From positions 248,001 to 312,000 of the forward strand of contig JBEKTD010000003.1 of NCBI GenBank assembly GCA_049516395.1: a DNA stretch of 64,000 nucleotides. The letters run 5' to 3'. Shown here piece by piece: positions 26,685 to 35,772 of this stretch; position 1 is the stretch's first letter, and every line of letters starts with the position of its first letter. Source of the stretch: Fen-1362 sp049516395. Its GTDB lineage: Bacteria; Planctomycetota; Phycisphaerae; Sedimentisphaerales; Anaerobacaceae. The notes beneath the pieces are model-generated. The model was given only the letters and a program-made list of their open reading frames with translations. It had not been told where the DNA came from and ran no database searches. Made by a program: the position numbers and the translations under genes.

Positions 26685-27197
26685 AATACTTTCGAAAAAA
26701 CCGAAGTGGTGAGCTATTATATCGATTTAAATGGATTTGTCAACATGCTGCAGCTTATAAACTGAGACCGCCGCGCATTGCTCGCCGATTTTCATTTTTG
26801 AGGCAGTAAATTTTAAATGATTTTGCGCAGGCGCAGCGGCAATATCCGAAACGAAGTATGCAGTATAATCTGGCGAAGAGTATATCTTATCTTTTTATTT
26901 TCGTTTTTCCTGGGCACCGAACCCCAGGGACGAACGAATAATACGGCTTTTATGGGTGAAACCGGGGGTAGGACTCCAAAAAATTAAGAATTCAAAGTAT
27001 CAGACGACAGATCTTGCTGGAACATCAAAATTAGCGATTTAGACGGCATTTTTTAGGACTAATCCTAAAATGCAGAATTTTTTGTAAATTCTTGAATTTT
27101 ATTGTGTTAAAACTGTTGGGCAATTTTAAGAAAAAAAACAGCATATCTGAGCAGAATTAGGAGCTAACCCCTTGATTTTGATGCAGTTACGGCCTTT

Positions 27198-27223
27198 GCG
27201 CGAAATCGACTTTATAAGTGCGC
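27198..27223. promoter_or_regulatory. Putative paired operator D
   Basis: TTTGCGCGAAA (core 27198) and GTGCGCAAAA (core 27220), 22 bp apart, 138 nt upstream of the PEP-CTERM gene start. Confidence 0.6.
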
Positions 27224-27360
27224 AAAATAGCCTTGTTTGGAATGGTAATTTTTGTGAAAATCGATAGTGAAGAAGGGTGCCTGGTGTGTGCTGGGTATCT
27301 GTTAGTAAATACAAGTAAAGCGCGCTTGTAACTTTTGTTTTAGTTTTAGGAGGAGACAGA

Positions 27361-28404
27361 ATGAGAAGATGTGTAGGTGTATTAATGGTATGTGTTTTGT
27401 TATTGTCGATTGGTTCGACAGCCCAGGCGACCAGGACCTGGGTCAGTGGTAACAATGGCAACTGGAGCACAACGAGTAACTGGAGCGGAGGTACGTTGCC
27501 CGGAACGACTGAGACGGCACAAGTCAGTAACGGCACAGTGGCACTTGACGCAAGTCAGACGGTTGGCCAGCTTTTGATGGGTTACGCTTCGACGGATGTT
27601 ACTGTGTTAAACATCACCAACGGCTCGAATCTGACCGCTACCAAGGGTTCGTCTGAGCTCTTTACGCTCGTAAAGGCCGGAACGTCCAATGGTGCATCAA
27701 CGACAGTCAACCAAAGCGCCGGTACTGTAAGCGTCTATTATACCGGTTATAACGGAACAGGTGAACTGCGTCTTGTTACATCCAGTACAACAACTGGGAC
27801 GGCAACTTACAATCTGTCCGGTGGCATCCTTGATACGGAGGTGCTCAGCAAGGGTAATAGTGCCAACGCTAGCGCCACATTTAATGCTACTGGCGGAACG
27901 TTGGTCATCCGGAACATGATATATCGGTTTGGGCTTAACAGCGCAGGCGCTGGCTTTAATCAGGGTCTGGCCAAGTTGGAAATCGGCGCGATTGATACTG
28001 TCAAAGCGATAACCTTCGGTAACAGCACCAATGCAATGGACTATACCGTTGGCACAGGCGGAACCATAGATTTTGACATTGCTTCCGCATCCTCGTTTGA
28101 CAGTATTCTCCAGTACGGGAATTATGCCAACACCGCGGGCGCAACATTGCAGGTCGACTTGCTGAACGGTTATACTCCGACCGTGGGCAGCACCTTTGAC
28201 GTATGGAAGTTCAACACCATGAGCAGCACTTACAACAATGGCAGCGGTGCATTCGGCGTCCTTCCGGCTGGTTGGACGGCTTCTTGGGTGGATACAAATG
28301 CCGATACGTTTGCGGATACTCTTCGCCTGACGTATATTCCTGAGCCGGCTACAATGGCGTTGTTTGGTCTTGGCTTACTGGCCATTAGACGCAACAAAAA
28401 ATAA
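27361..28404 (+). CDS. PEP-CTERM sorted secreted protein
   Basis: 347 residues with a very strong AGGAGG before the ATG. A signal peptide ends at about 23 (TAQA). The body is Thr/Asn/Gly-rich and beta-repetitive (WVSGNNGNWSTTSNWSGGTLPG at the start, the autotransporter-associated/PEP-CTERM G-N-W type repeat). The C-terminus is a textbook PEP-CTERM: PEPATMALFGLGLLA followed by RRNKK. In other bacteria exosortase cleaves this signal and releases or anchors the protein at the surface; no exosortase is in the window. Operator D upstream and the LamG-dockerin gene downstream suggest a pectin-induced surface protein. Confidence 0.9.
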   Translation: MRRCVGVLMVCVLLLSIGSTAQATRTWVSGNNGNWSTTSNWSGGTLPGTTETAQVSNGTVALDASQTVGQLLMGYASTDVTVLNITNGSNLTATKGSSELFTLVKAGTSNGASTTVNQSAGTVSVYYTGYNGTGELRLVTSSTTTGTATYNLSGGILDTEVLSKGNSANASATFNATGGTLVIRNMIYRFGLNSAGAGFNQGLAKLEIGAIDTVKAITFGNSTNAMDYTVGTGGTIDFDIASASSFDSILQYGNYANTAGATLQVDLLNGYTPTVGSTFDVWKFNTMSSTYNNGSGAFGVLPAGWTASWVDTNADTFADTLRLTYIPEPATMALFGLGLLAIRRNKK

Positions 28405-28722
28405 CGGTTTGTTATCACAGAATCAAGGACTCAGGGCCATATTCGATAAAAGAGTATGGCCCTGAGGAAATTTGGGCGGGCTGAATGTCAGTCTATGCTC
28501 TTTTGCAAGTCAAAGTGAATATTACTGCTGTAAAGGCATCATTCCGGGATTATTACAGGTCTTATTTATTATAGTCCGGGGGCCTTGCGTAAATGTAATA
28601 ATAAACTAACAGGTGTTTTTGGTCTGAAGCGGTGCGATTCGGAATGAAATCCGAAATGTTTTGTAAACCTTAATTTTTCGGCATATTGTGGCAGTTTTTT
28701 GTCTTACGAGGAGGACATAGCT
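28405..28722. other. Intergenic region with one strong hairpin
   Basis: 318 bp. Apart from the 12-bp inverted repeat at 28430-28466 and the GAGGAGG before 28723, nothing is recognised; no GCGC operator pair is present. Confidence 0.6.
28430..28466 (+). terminator. 12-bp perfect hairpin after the PEP-CTERM gene
   Basis: CTCAGGGCCATA at 28430-28441 pairs perfectly with TATGGCCCTGAG at 28455-28466. No long T-run follows, so it may protect mRNA or partly terminate rather than act as a classic terminator. Confidence 0.6.
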
Positions 28723-31700
28723 ATGAAGAGTGGATGGAAATGGATGGTTTTGGCAGTAGCGGCATTGGTTTCTACGAGTGCGTGGGCGGTATGGGATCCC
28801 GATGCGGATACCGCTCTGGTCTTCAACATGAATTTTGAGACCTTCAACAATTCAGCGCATACGACCACAGATGCGAAAGGCGGTCTTGTCGGAACGTTAG
28901 TTGATTATAACAATATGTATCCTAATGTGTTTGGTGAGACAAGCAGAACTGGTCTCGGTTTCGACGCGAACTTCGCAGCGATTCATGACAACGCCCCTGG
29001 TCCCGGTGTAGCGTCCAACATTTCAACACCCAATGATGTTAGGCTGACTGTGCCGTCAGGTACAGGCGTCTTCGACCTTGGCCTTCCGACAAAAAAGCAT
29101 ACGTGGGCATTCTGGTTCAATTCGCCTAGTATCACCGATGGCACTATAATAAGGCACGCAAGCATCCACCTGAGCGATTCAGGTTATGAGAATAAATTAT
29201 GGGAAATACGCATATATGGCGGCGTACTCCAGTTTTATCACAAGGATAACTGCCTGAAGATGCAAACAGCATCGACACTGAGCGAATTGGGGGTTGAGGT
29301 CAACACATGGCATCATGCAGCCGTTGTAATTGACAGAAGCAGCAGCATGGAGACAAGCGTTCCCACAACGCAGTTAAGCACCAAGATATACGTCGACGGT
29401 CTTGAGGTGCCTGTAATAGTTACTGCTCTTAGTACTACAACTATGAATGTTGATGTGTTTTATGATTCACCTTTATGGATTGGAGCCGGGGAACGCGAAT
29501 TTGACGGCTTGCTCGACGATGTACGTCTTTATAGCCGTGTCCTTACCCCGGTGGAGGTCAGTATTCTCAATCAGCCGGATAAAACCCAACCGATAGCCCT
29601 GCTTCCTATTCCGAGGTCTTCAAATGTGATTATGTCGACAGATGTGAACTGGGTGCCTGCACCCGACGTTACAACACAGGCGGTATATTTTGGCACGGAC
29701 CCGAATAATCTGGTCCTTAAAAAGACAACCGACGGCACAACACATATAGCAACAAATGCCGAAATTGGCGGACCATTAGCGATTAATACTACGTATTATT
29801 GGTATGTTAAATCTGATGATTCAAATGGCCCGCTATGGTCGTTTACCTCCGAAACAGGCAAGGCGATCAATCCGTCTCCTGTGGACGGCGCGGAAGATAT
29901 AGATGCTTGCGATGTTAATTTGTCATGGTTTACTCCTTCGGCGGCGACCTATGCAGTTTATGTATCAGCAACAAGGTCACTGGTGGAGTCCAATGATGTC
30001 AGTGTGCAGATTGCAAATGGCATCACAGACCCTTGCGTAAATGGTTATGTCCCCGGCAGCAGAGGTGCAATCTTCTATTGGCGTGTAAACAGTACTTATG
30101 CGTCGGTAGGAACGGTAGTGGGGGATATATGGAGTTTCCGCACCAAGCCGTACGAGCTTGTTTTCAATACTTCAGGTGCTGATACAACCTATGCGGACCA
30201 TATTGTCCCGGCCTATACCTGTGAACTTCACGGAGACGGCTGGTCTGACCCTTGTGCAACAGGTTCACTTGCTACAGACGGCGTGGCGGTCTTTAACTTC
30301 CCGAGCGGCTTTAATTATGACAGGCGTTACGATATTATCGTAGTGCCCCAGGTTCGTCCCGAATGGGTTGATATTAACACTCCCACACCGCTTGCTATTC
30401 ACGTAACAGGCAATTTCTATTTTGACGGCAGGGTACAAATTGCCGGAGATGATATTTTGACTACAATTCAAGATCTTACCTACGCACGTTCGGGCGGTTT
30501 CCCCGGACCTAAGCACAACCAGGATGTAAGCGTTTTTGTTAACAGCCCCCAGCCTGCTTTGGCAGATTACTGGACTAAGTACACTTTCCCCCAGAATTAC
30601 CATACGCACTATGGTATATATACTTCGGGGTCTGACCATTACATATATGTCCCGACAGCCCTTGCGCAGAGTACATTTGGCCCCGGTGTTCCAATAAACC
30701 CGCCATATAAAGGTGGCGGCGGCGGCGGTTACGGCGGTGTCGGCGGCGAAGCGGGCCGCGGTTACCAATTCGGCGTATTTTCCGGCGGCCCAAGCTATGG
30801 CGATAAGGAAGTGCCTGTCCCGTTTGGCGGCAGCGCCGGTGGATGGGGCGGCGGCGATGGCGCCCCGGGCGGCGGCGCGGGCGGCGGCGGTATCGAGATT
30901 GTCGCTACCGGTAACGTAACCCTTGACGTCAATTCCCAAATAATAGCCAATGGCGGCAGTCAACTGTGCGCTGGAGTACAGTACCCGGCGGGCGGGGGCA
31001 GCGGCGGTTCGGTAAAAATTATTGCCGGCGGCTCTGTTACAAATGAAGGTATTATCGATGTGAGCGGCGGCGACGGCGGCGATAGCAGCAAAGGGACCAA
31101 TGATACGGGCGGCGGCGGCGGCGGCGGCCGCGTGGCCATTTTCTATGGTACTACCTACTCTAACACCGGCATCATTACCGCTGACGGCGGGGTTAAGGGT
31201 ACTTATGCTGGTAATCCACCAACGGCTCTTGCTCAAGATGGTCAGGATGGTACTATTTATGTTGTAAACAGTTCGACTGTTTCACCCAAGAAGGCCTCGG
31301 CTCCGACGCCTGCAAACGGCAATACGACGGTTTATTGTCATCCCGACCCGTGTACTAATTTCCAGTTAAAATGGTACTCCGGTTACGGCGGCACAACCGA
31401 TGTTGTTTACTGCGATACCAATACGAACCCAACCACTTCGCGAGGTTCGGTTTCCGCGACTCGCGGTCAGCACAGCGTGACTATGACTGTTTCTTCCGGA
31501 AATACCTACTATATGAAGGTTATAACTGACGGCACTGTCAGCAGTGATACTTGGTCCTTTAAGACGGTTAGCTGGAGGTGCAGGCAGTATGATGGAGATT
31601 ATCCTCATGTGGGTGGACCAGAGTGGGATTTCAATCATGACTGCGTCCTTGACATTGAAGATTTGGACTATTTTGCTGATAATTGGTTAAACGCCGCATT

Positions 31701-31800
31701 CAGTACCACCTACCTACTTGAGTTTACTGATTTTGCCAGGTTAGCAAGTGAGTGGCACGAGTGTTTTAATAGAACAGACGGCGGTTGTGCCGGCTTTTAG
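28723..31800 (+). CDS. Large secreted LamG / Gly-rich / dockerin-like protein
   Basis: 1025 residues from ATG 28723 (GAGGAGG 8 nt upstream; the 28699 start lacks this). Signal peptide to about 23. A LamG/concanavalin-like domain covers about 30-285 (WAFWFNSPSI, WHHAAVVID, LDDVRLYSRVLTPVEV). Two FnIII-like domains follow to about 475, then a unique region. About 660-810 is extremely glycine-rich (GGGGGGYGG, GGGAGGGGIE) with coil-like beta repeats, and the tail has dockerin-type EF repeats (DFNHDCVLDIEDLDYF). It is probably a surface or matrix adhesin binding carbohydrate through LamG. The bacterial partner for the dockerin module is not in the window. Confidence 0.85.
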   Translation: MKSGWKWMVLAVAALVSTSAWAVWDPDADTALVFNMNFETFNNSAHTTTDAKGGLVGTLVDYNNMYPNVFGETSRTGLGFDANFAAIHDNAPGPGVASNISTPNDVRLTVPSGTGVFDLGLPTKKHTWAFWFNSPSITDGTIIRHASIHLSDSGYENKLWEIRIYGGVLQFYHKDNCLKMQTASTLSELGVEVNTWHHAAVVIDRSSSMETSVPTTQLSTKIYVDGLEVPVIVTALSTTTMNVDVFYDSPLWIGAGEREFDGLLDDVRLYSRVLTPVEVSILNQPDKTQPIALLPIPRSSNVIMSTDVNWVPAPDVTTQAVYFGTDPNNLVLKKTTDGTTHIATNAEIGGPLAINTTYYWYVKSDDSNGPLWSFTSETGKAINPSPVDGAEDIDACDVNLSWFTPSAATYAVYVSATRSLVESNDVSVQIANGITDPCVNGYVPGSRGAIFYWRVNSTYASVGTVVGDIWSFRTKPYELVFNTSGADTTYADHIVPAYTCELHGDGWSDPCATGSLATDGVAVFNFPSGFNYDRRYDIIVVPQVRPEWVDINTPTPLAIHVTGNFYFDGRVQIAGDDILTTIQDLTYARSGGFPGPKHNQDVSVFVNSPQPALADYWTKYTFPQNYHTHYGIYTSGSDHYIYVPTALAQSTFGPGVPINPPYKGGGGGGYGGVGGEAGRGYQFGVFSGGPSYGDKEVPVPFGGSAGGWGGGDGAPGGGAGGGGIEIVATGNVTLDVNSQIIANGGSQLCAGVQYPAGGGSGGSVKIIAGGSVTNEGIIDVSGGDGGDSSKGTNDTGGGGGGGRVAIFYGTTYSNTGIITADGGVKGTYAGNPPTALAQDGQDGTIYVVNSSTVSPKKASAPTPANGNTTVYCHPDPCTNFQLKWYSGYGGTTDVVYCDTNTNPTTSRGSVSATRGQHSVTMTVSSGNTYYMKVITDGTVSSDTWSFKTVSWRCRQYDGDYPHVGGPEWDFNHDCVLDIEDLDYFADNWLNAAFSTTYLLEFTDFARLASEWHECFNRTDGGCAGF

Positions 31801-31857
31801 ATATGAATGAATTATTGTGCGTTTGGTAAAATAAGTGCCTTTTCAGGATGATTAGGA

Positions 31858-32844
31858 ATGAACGCTATGAAAAGAAAAGAAGGTTTTACATTGGTCGAAT
31901 TGTTGGTGGTAATTTCGATTATCGCCCTTCTGATGGGGATTTTGATACCTGCATTGACCAGGGCCAGAGAGGCTGCCAGGCGTGTAGTTTGTGCCAATAA
32001 CCTTAAGCAAATTGGGCTTGCGGTAATTGCGTATTCCGCGGATACCGATTTATTGCCGTTTTATGGCGGCGACGACCCCAGCTATAAAGGAAAGAATATG
32101 GCGGGTCACTCCTTTACGGGACCTTCTGATGATACTGAAACCCATCCTTATCTTGCGTACAAGGACGACACCCAAGGAACATACAAATGGTTTGGTACGG
32201 GCGAGTTAATCCCAATGAAATTGGCTTGTCTTTATGCTCGCGGCTATATAAGAGACCCAAAAGCATTTTATTGCCCGTCTAATCGTGACGTCGCATACCA
32301 ATATAAATCGTATACACGCCCCGGCAATTGGGGTACTCTGCCGCAGGATATTAACCCGATACTTGCTGGCACATCATCAGACGGCAAGATAAATCAGTGG
32401 GTGCGTTTAGGATACGAATATTATCCGATAGATGAGACCCTCGGAGGCTCTATTGGTATGGAGCCGGATGACTATGCCGGCACCCTTGTGCCTAAATATA
32501 CAGCCAGAAGATTTAGTCAGCTTAGCCGGAGTAGCCCGTTTGCGGCAGATAGACTTTGGAATAGAGACGCAGTAAGCCATAAGTCAGGAATAGACAAAGC
32601 GACCCTTCATGTGCAAAATGGCGGCATCAATGCCGTGTTTAAGGACGGCCATGTAAGGTTTGTTAGAGATGAGCCGGTTTCATATAAGGTTTACCTTGCG
32701 GATCCTATTACACAGGGCACACTTTTCAATAATGCATATTGGGATCTCTGGGATCCTGTTCTTACTAATGGTGCAAAGAAGCCGACTGATGATGATGATT
32801 CCAGGTTAATTTACTACAACATATACAGGCTAATCAAGCCCTGA
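31858..32844 (+). CDS. DUF1559-type pseudopilin (prepilin N-terminal methylation motif)
   Basis: 328 residues. The N-terminus KEGFTLVELLVVISIIALL is a class III/type II pseudopilin signal: prepilin peptidase cuts after the Gly, and Phe becomes N-methylated. The C-terminal GINAVFKDGHVRF is the H-X9-DG-type motif of the large planctomycete DUF1559 family. Such proteins form thin surface or periplasmic filaments and are often encoded next to polysaccharide-degrading enzymes. Here it follows the LamG-dockerin gene by 57 bp and precedes a PL1 gene, which suggests that surface capture and degradation are expressed together. Confidence 0.88.
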   Translation: MNAMKRKEGFTLVELLVVISIIALLMGILIPALTRAREAARRVVCANNLKQIGLAVIAYSADTDLLPFYGGDDPSYKGKNMAGHSFTGPSDDTETHPYLAYKDDTQGTYKWFGTGELIPMKLACLYARGYIRDPKAFYCPSNRDVAYQYKSYTRPGNWGTLPQDINPILAGTSSDGKINQWVRLGYEYYPIDETLGGSIGMEPDDYAGTLVPKYTARRFSQLSRSSPFAADRLWNRDAVSHKSGIDKATLHVQNGGINAVFKDGHVRFVRDEPVSYKVYLADPITQGTLFNNAYWDLWDPVLTNGAKKPTDDDDSRLIYYNIYRLIKP

Positions 32845-32980
32845 TGATTTGCTCCGGCAACACAGAATTGAATCGCCGTTGGAGTATGATGATAATGTCC
32901 CGGTTGTTGTACGAAACAGGTATTTTCCGGGACAGCGGGCAGGTGCTGGGGAAAAAGCCGCGTGAGCGTTTGGGTGGGGA

Positions 32981-34534
32981 ATGTCTAATAAGAGAGTGAT
33001 GAAAAATATCTCGATTTGTTTTTTTTGTTTGTTTGTGCTGTCCGAGGTCGACAACGCTTTGGCAGTTGACGCCTTTCCTGGTGCGGAAGGTTCTGGCCGT
33101 TTTGCGACAGGCGGGCGAGGCGGCGCCGTTTACGAAGTAACCAACCTCAGTAACAGCGGAGCGGGCTCTATCGTCGATGCTGTAAGTCAAGCCAACAGAA
33201 CGATTGTATTCAGAGTGTCCGGTACTATCCCGCTGGGGTCTGTTGTTCTCGAGCCCAAATCCAATATAACAATAGCGGGCCAGACCGCTCCCGGTGATGG
33301 TATCTGCCTGAAGGGCCGTATTCATATAAAAAACAATGCGCATGATATTATCATTCGCTATATTCGCGTGCGTGTGGATGCAGGCGCCGCCAATTCCGCC
33401 GGTGACGCGATTGATATCGACTCCGGCTACAATATCATTATCGATCATGTAACTGCCTCTTATGCACGCGACGAAACTATTTCGTGCCAGGAAAATTCTG
33501 ACAATGTTACCGTCCAGTGGTGCATCATGAGCGAAGCGTTGACCTTTGAGAGTCATAGCTATGGTTCGCTTATCCGAGGCCAATACGGACAGCAAAAAAC
33601 ATATCACCATAATCTGTATGCTCATAATCAGGGCCGAAATCCGAGGCCCGGCAACTATTTGGCTATTGGCACAGACCCCGAAGGATTGCATTTCGATTTC
33701 CGCAACAATGTGACGTACAACTGGTTGGGGAGCGTTTCGGGGTATAATGATGACGGCCCCGGCTTTGTCAGCCGTTATAACTTCATAGGCAATGACTTTA
33801 TCAGAGGCCCGGAATCCGGCAGCGGCGGTTACGCCTTCCGCGAGAGTTCTACCGATGCCAACGGCTATTTTGCCGACAATGCCAAGGACGATGTTGTGCC
33901 GACAGGGTGGCCCGGTCAGTGGTTTTTGGTTAATTTAAATCCTGATTATTTTACCTCCGTTGACCTAATAAACCGTTATAGAGCTTCATCCGAGGTGCCA
34001 ATGGAACCGGTGACAACAACCTCGGCGGCGCAGGCTAAAATAGATGTGCTGGCCGATGCCGGCGCAAGTTACCCAAGGCGAGACATAATTGATACACGCA
34101 TTGTAAACGACGTGCTCAAGAAAACAGGACACTCCATCGTCGATACTAATTCGCAGCCCGAAGGCGGCTGGCCCACACTTAACTCGTTGCCTGCTCTGAC
34201 AGACAGCGACCATGATGGAATATCGGATATATGGGAGATTTCGCACGGTCTGAACCCAAATGATGCCAACGACGGCAACGGTTATACCCTCAACACTGAC
34301 TACACAAATCTGGAAGTATATCTCGACTGGCTGGTGTCTTCTGTCAGGACGGACATTATTTATGATGGTATAGTTGATTTTTATGACTTTGCGGAATTTG
34401 CCAAGCACTGGAATACTTCTGCCGGCAACCCGCTTTACAATGAAAAATACGATTTTGACCATGATGGTATAATATCAATGAATGATTTATTCTATATCTC
34501 GCGGGATTGGCTGACAAGCGGCCAGGAATATTAG
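32981..34534 (+). CDS. Pectate lyase (PL1) with TSP3 and dockerin-like C-terminus
   Basis: 517 residues; a second in-frame ATG at 32999 is possible. After a signal peptide (cleaved near ALA) the mature enzyme starts AFPGAEGSGRFATGGRGG, a hallmark of planctomycete/Bacteroidota PL1. The beta-helix has TIAGQTAPGDGICL, DHVTASYARDE, NPRPGN and FDFRNNVTYNW. The C-terminal part has a thrombospondin-3-type calcium repeat (DSDHDGISDIWEISHG) and a dockerin-like EF pair. PL1 cleaves polygalacturonate by beta-elimination and needs calcium. No operator pair was found in the 136 bp upstream. Confidence 0.88.
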   Translation: MSNKRVMKNISICFFCLFVLSEVDNALAVDAFPGAEGSGRFATGGRGGAVYEVTNLSNSGAGSIVDAVSQANRTIVFRVSGTIPLGSVVLEPKSNITIAGQTAPGDGICLKGRIHIKNNAHDIIIRYIRVRVDAGAANSAGDAIDIDSGYNIIIDHVTASYARDETISCQENSDNVTVQWCIMSEALTFESHSYGSLIRGQYGQQKTYHHNLYAHNQGRNPRPGNYLAIGTDPEGLHFDFRNNVTYNWLGSVSGYNDDGPGFVSRYNFIGNDFIRGPESGSGGYAFRESSTDANGYFADNAKDDVVPTGWPGQWFLVNLNPDYFTSVDLINRYRASSEVPMEPVTTTSAAQAKIDVLADAGASYPRRDIIDTRIVNDVLKKTGHSIVDTNSQPEGGWPTLNSLPALTDSDHDGISDIWEISHGLNPNDANDGNGYTLNTDYTNLEVYLDWLVSSVRTDIIYDGIVDFYDFAEFAKHWNTSAGNPLYNEKYDFDHDGIISMNDLFYISRDWLTSGQEY

Positions 34535-34595
34535 CCCTGCGAAAGGAAATTAATGAATCATTCAGATCAAACGATAACCAAAGTTTTAATCTGAA

Positions 34596-34621
34596 GCGCA
34601 ACACTTCAGACCAAAATGCGC
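34596..34621. promoter_or_regulatory. Putative paired operator E
   Basis: AAGCGCAA (core 34596) and ATGCGCC (core 34618), 22 bp apart, 72 nt upstream of the second CE8 gene. Confidence 0.55.
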
Positions 34622-34692
34622 CTGAGCAAGTAAAAGCAAACGGGAGCATTAATCTTATCAACAAGTGTCCCAGAATTTGAAGGGAAGCATTT

Positions 34693-35772
34693 ATGACAGG
34701 GAAAGTTTTTAAGTTGTCAGTGGTTTTATCTTTGCTGACAGGTTGCGCGTGTAAAGCAGCCCAGGATAGTAATGCGACCTGGCAGCCGGATGTAAAACTA
34801 TCCGGTTTGACCAAGCTTTTTGAGACCGGCAAAACCCGCCAGATCGAAGTAAGTGCCGACGGCCATGCCGATTTTAATTCGATACAAGAAGCTATTGATT
34901 CTGTTGGCAAGGATAATAAAGAAAGAGTTGTCGTGCTGATAAAACCCGGTTTTTATAAACAACGGGTTCTGATACCCAAAAATAAACCTTTTATCGCCTT
35001 ACGGGGCACTGACCCATTCAAAACGACTATAAGTTATAATCTCAATCATGATATGAACAAGCCCGACGGCTCAGGCAAATACCGCGCTGATTGCGCGACG
35101 CTCATTGTCGAGAGTCCCGATCTTATACTGGAAAATCTTACCATTGAAAATACCTACGGTCCTCATCCGCAGGCGCTGGCTGCAAAGCTGGTTTCCGAAC
35201 GCGCGATTGCCGTTAATTGCCGTTTTCTGGGCGGACAGGACACACTGATGGCGAATTCGGGCCGCCAGTATTACGTGAACTGTTATGTGGAAGGCGGAAC
35301 GGATTTTATTTATGGTTATGCTCAGGCTGTTTTCGACAACTGCATGATACATTCCAAGGGGGACAGTCATATTACAGCCCATGCAGCTTCTGAGCCAAAT
35401 CTTCCTACCGGCTTTGTTTTTTATAGTTGCCGGGTCACAACAGCCGATGGTATCATGACAGACCTTGGCAGGCCGTGGCGTCCTTATGCAAGGGTGGTTT
35501 ATTATGATTGCTGGCTTGACAAAGGCATAAAGCCAGAGGGTTGGGATAACTGGCGCGACCCCAACAGAGAGAAAACGGCTTTTTATGCCGAATATAAAAG
35601 CTCCGGCCCCGGCGCCAATCCTTCATCGCGTGTGAAATGGTCACATCAGCTTACCGATGTTGAGGCCAAAAAGTTTTTGCCGGAAAACTTTATGAAACTC
35701 GACGGACATACTATTGACCAATGGCTTCGTGAAATTCTTGATTTTAGGAAAACAGCTGCTCTTAAGAATTAA
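34693..35772 (+). CDS. Pectin methylesterase (CE8), lipoprotein-like
   Basis: 359 residues. The short N-terminal signal has LLTGC, so it is probably a lipoprotein. The CE8 beta-helix starts at IEVSADGHADFNSIQEAID. All classic elements are present: GGQDTL (oxyanion Gln and acid/base Asp), GGTDFIYGYA (nucleophilic Asp) and LGRPWRPY (Arg/Trp). It is compact and lacks the accessory domains of the first CE8. It heads a transcript with PL1 (directly abutting) and two Gfo/Idh genes. Together with PL1 it should demethylate pectin and then cut it at the cell surface. Confidence 0.92.
   Translation: MTGKVFKLSVVLSLLTGCACKAAQDSNATWQPDVKLSGLTKLFETGKTRQIEVSADGHADFNSIQEAIDSVGKDNKERVVVLIKPGFYKQRVLIPKNKPFIALRGTDPFKTTISYNLNHDMNKPDGSGKYRADCATLIVESPDLILENLTIENTYGPHPQALAAKLVSERAIAVNCRFLGGQDTLMANSGRQYYVNCYVEGGTDFIYGYAQAVFDNCMIHSKGDSHITAHAASEPNLPTGFVFYSCRVTTADGIMTDLGRPWRPYARVVYYDCWLDKGIKPEGWDNWRDPNREKTAFYAEYKSSGPGANPSSRVKWSHQLTDVEAKKFLPENFMKLDGHTIDQWLREILDFRKTAALKN

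Larger units (their letters stand above)
26640..27360. other. 720-bp divergent control region
   Basis: Non-coding between the regulator and the PEP-CTERM gene. It holds a 16-bp palindrome (26669-26684), a hairpin TTTTAGGA/TCCTAAAA near 27047-27066, paired operator D (27198-27223) and a strong AGGAGG just before 27361. No ORF is convincing. Confidence 0.7.

Noticed and set aside
26821..26836. TTTTGCGCAGGCGCAG as another operator
   Set aside because: Two GCGC cores only 6 bp apart and no partner at 22 bp.
30265..31236. 323-residue minus-strand frame
   Set aside because: Ala-rich shadow of the glycine-rich coding DNA of the LamG protein; no RBS or domain.
32834..33691. 285-residue minus-strand frame
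   Set aside because: Antisense to the PL1 gene, without motif or RBS; spans the intergenic start region of a clear enzyme.
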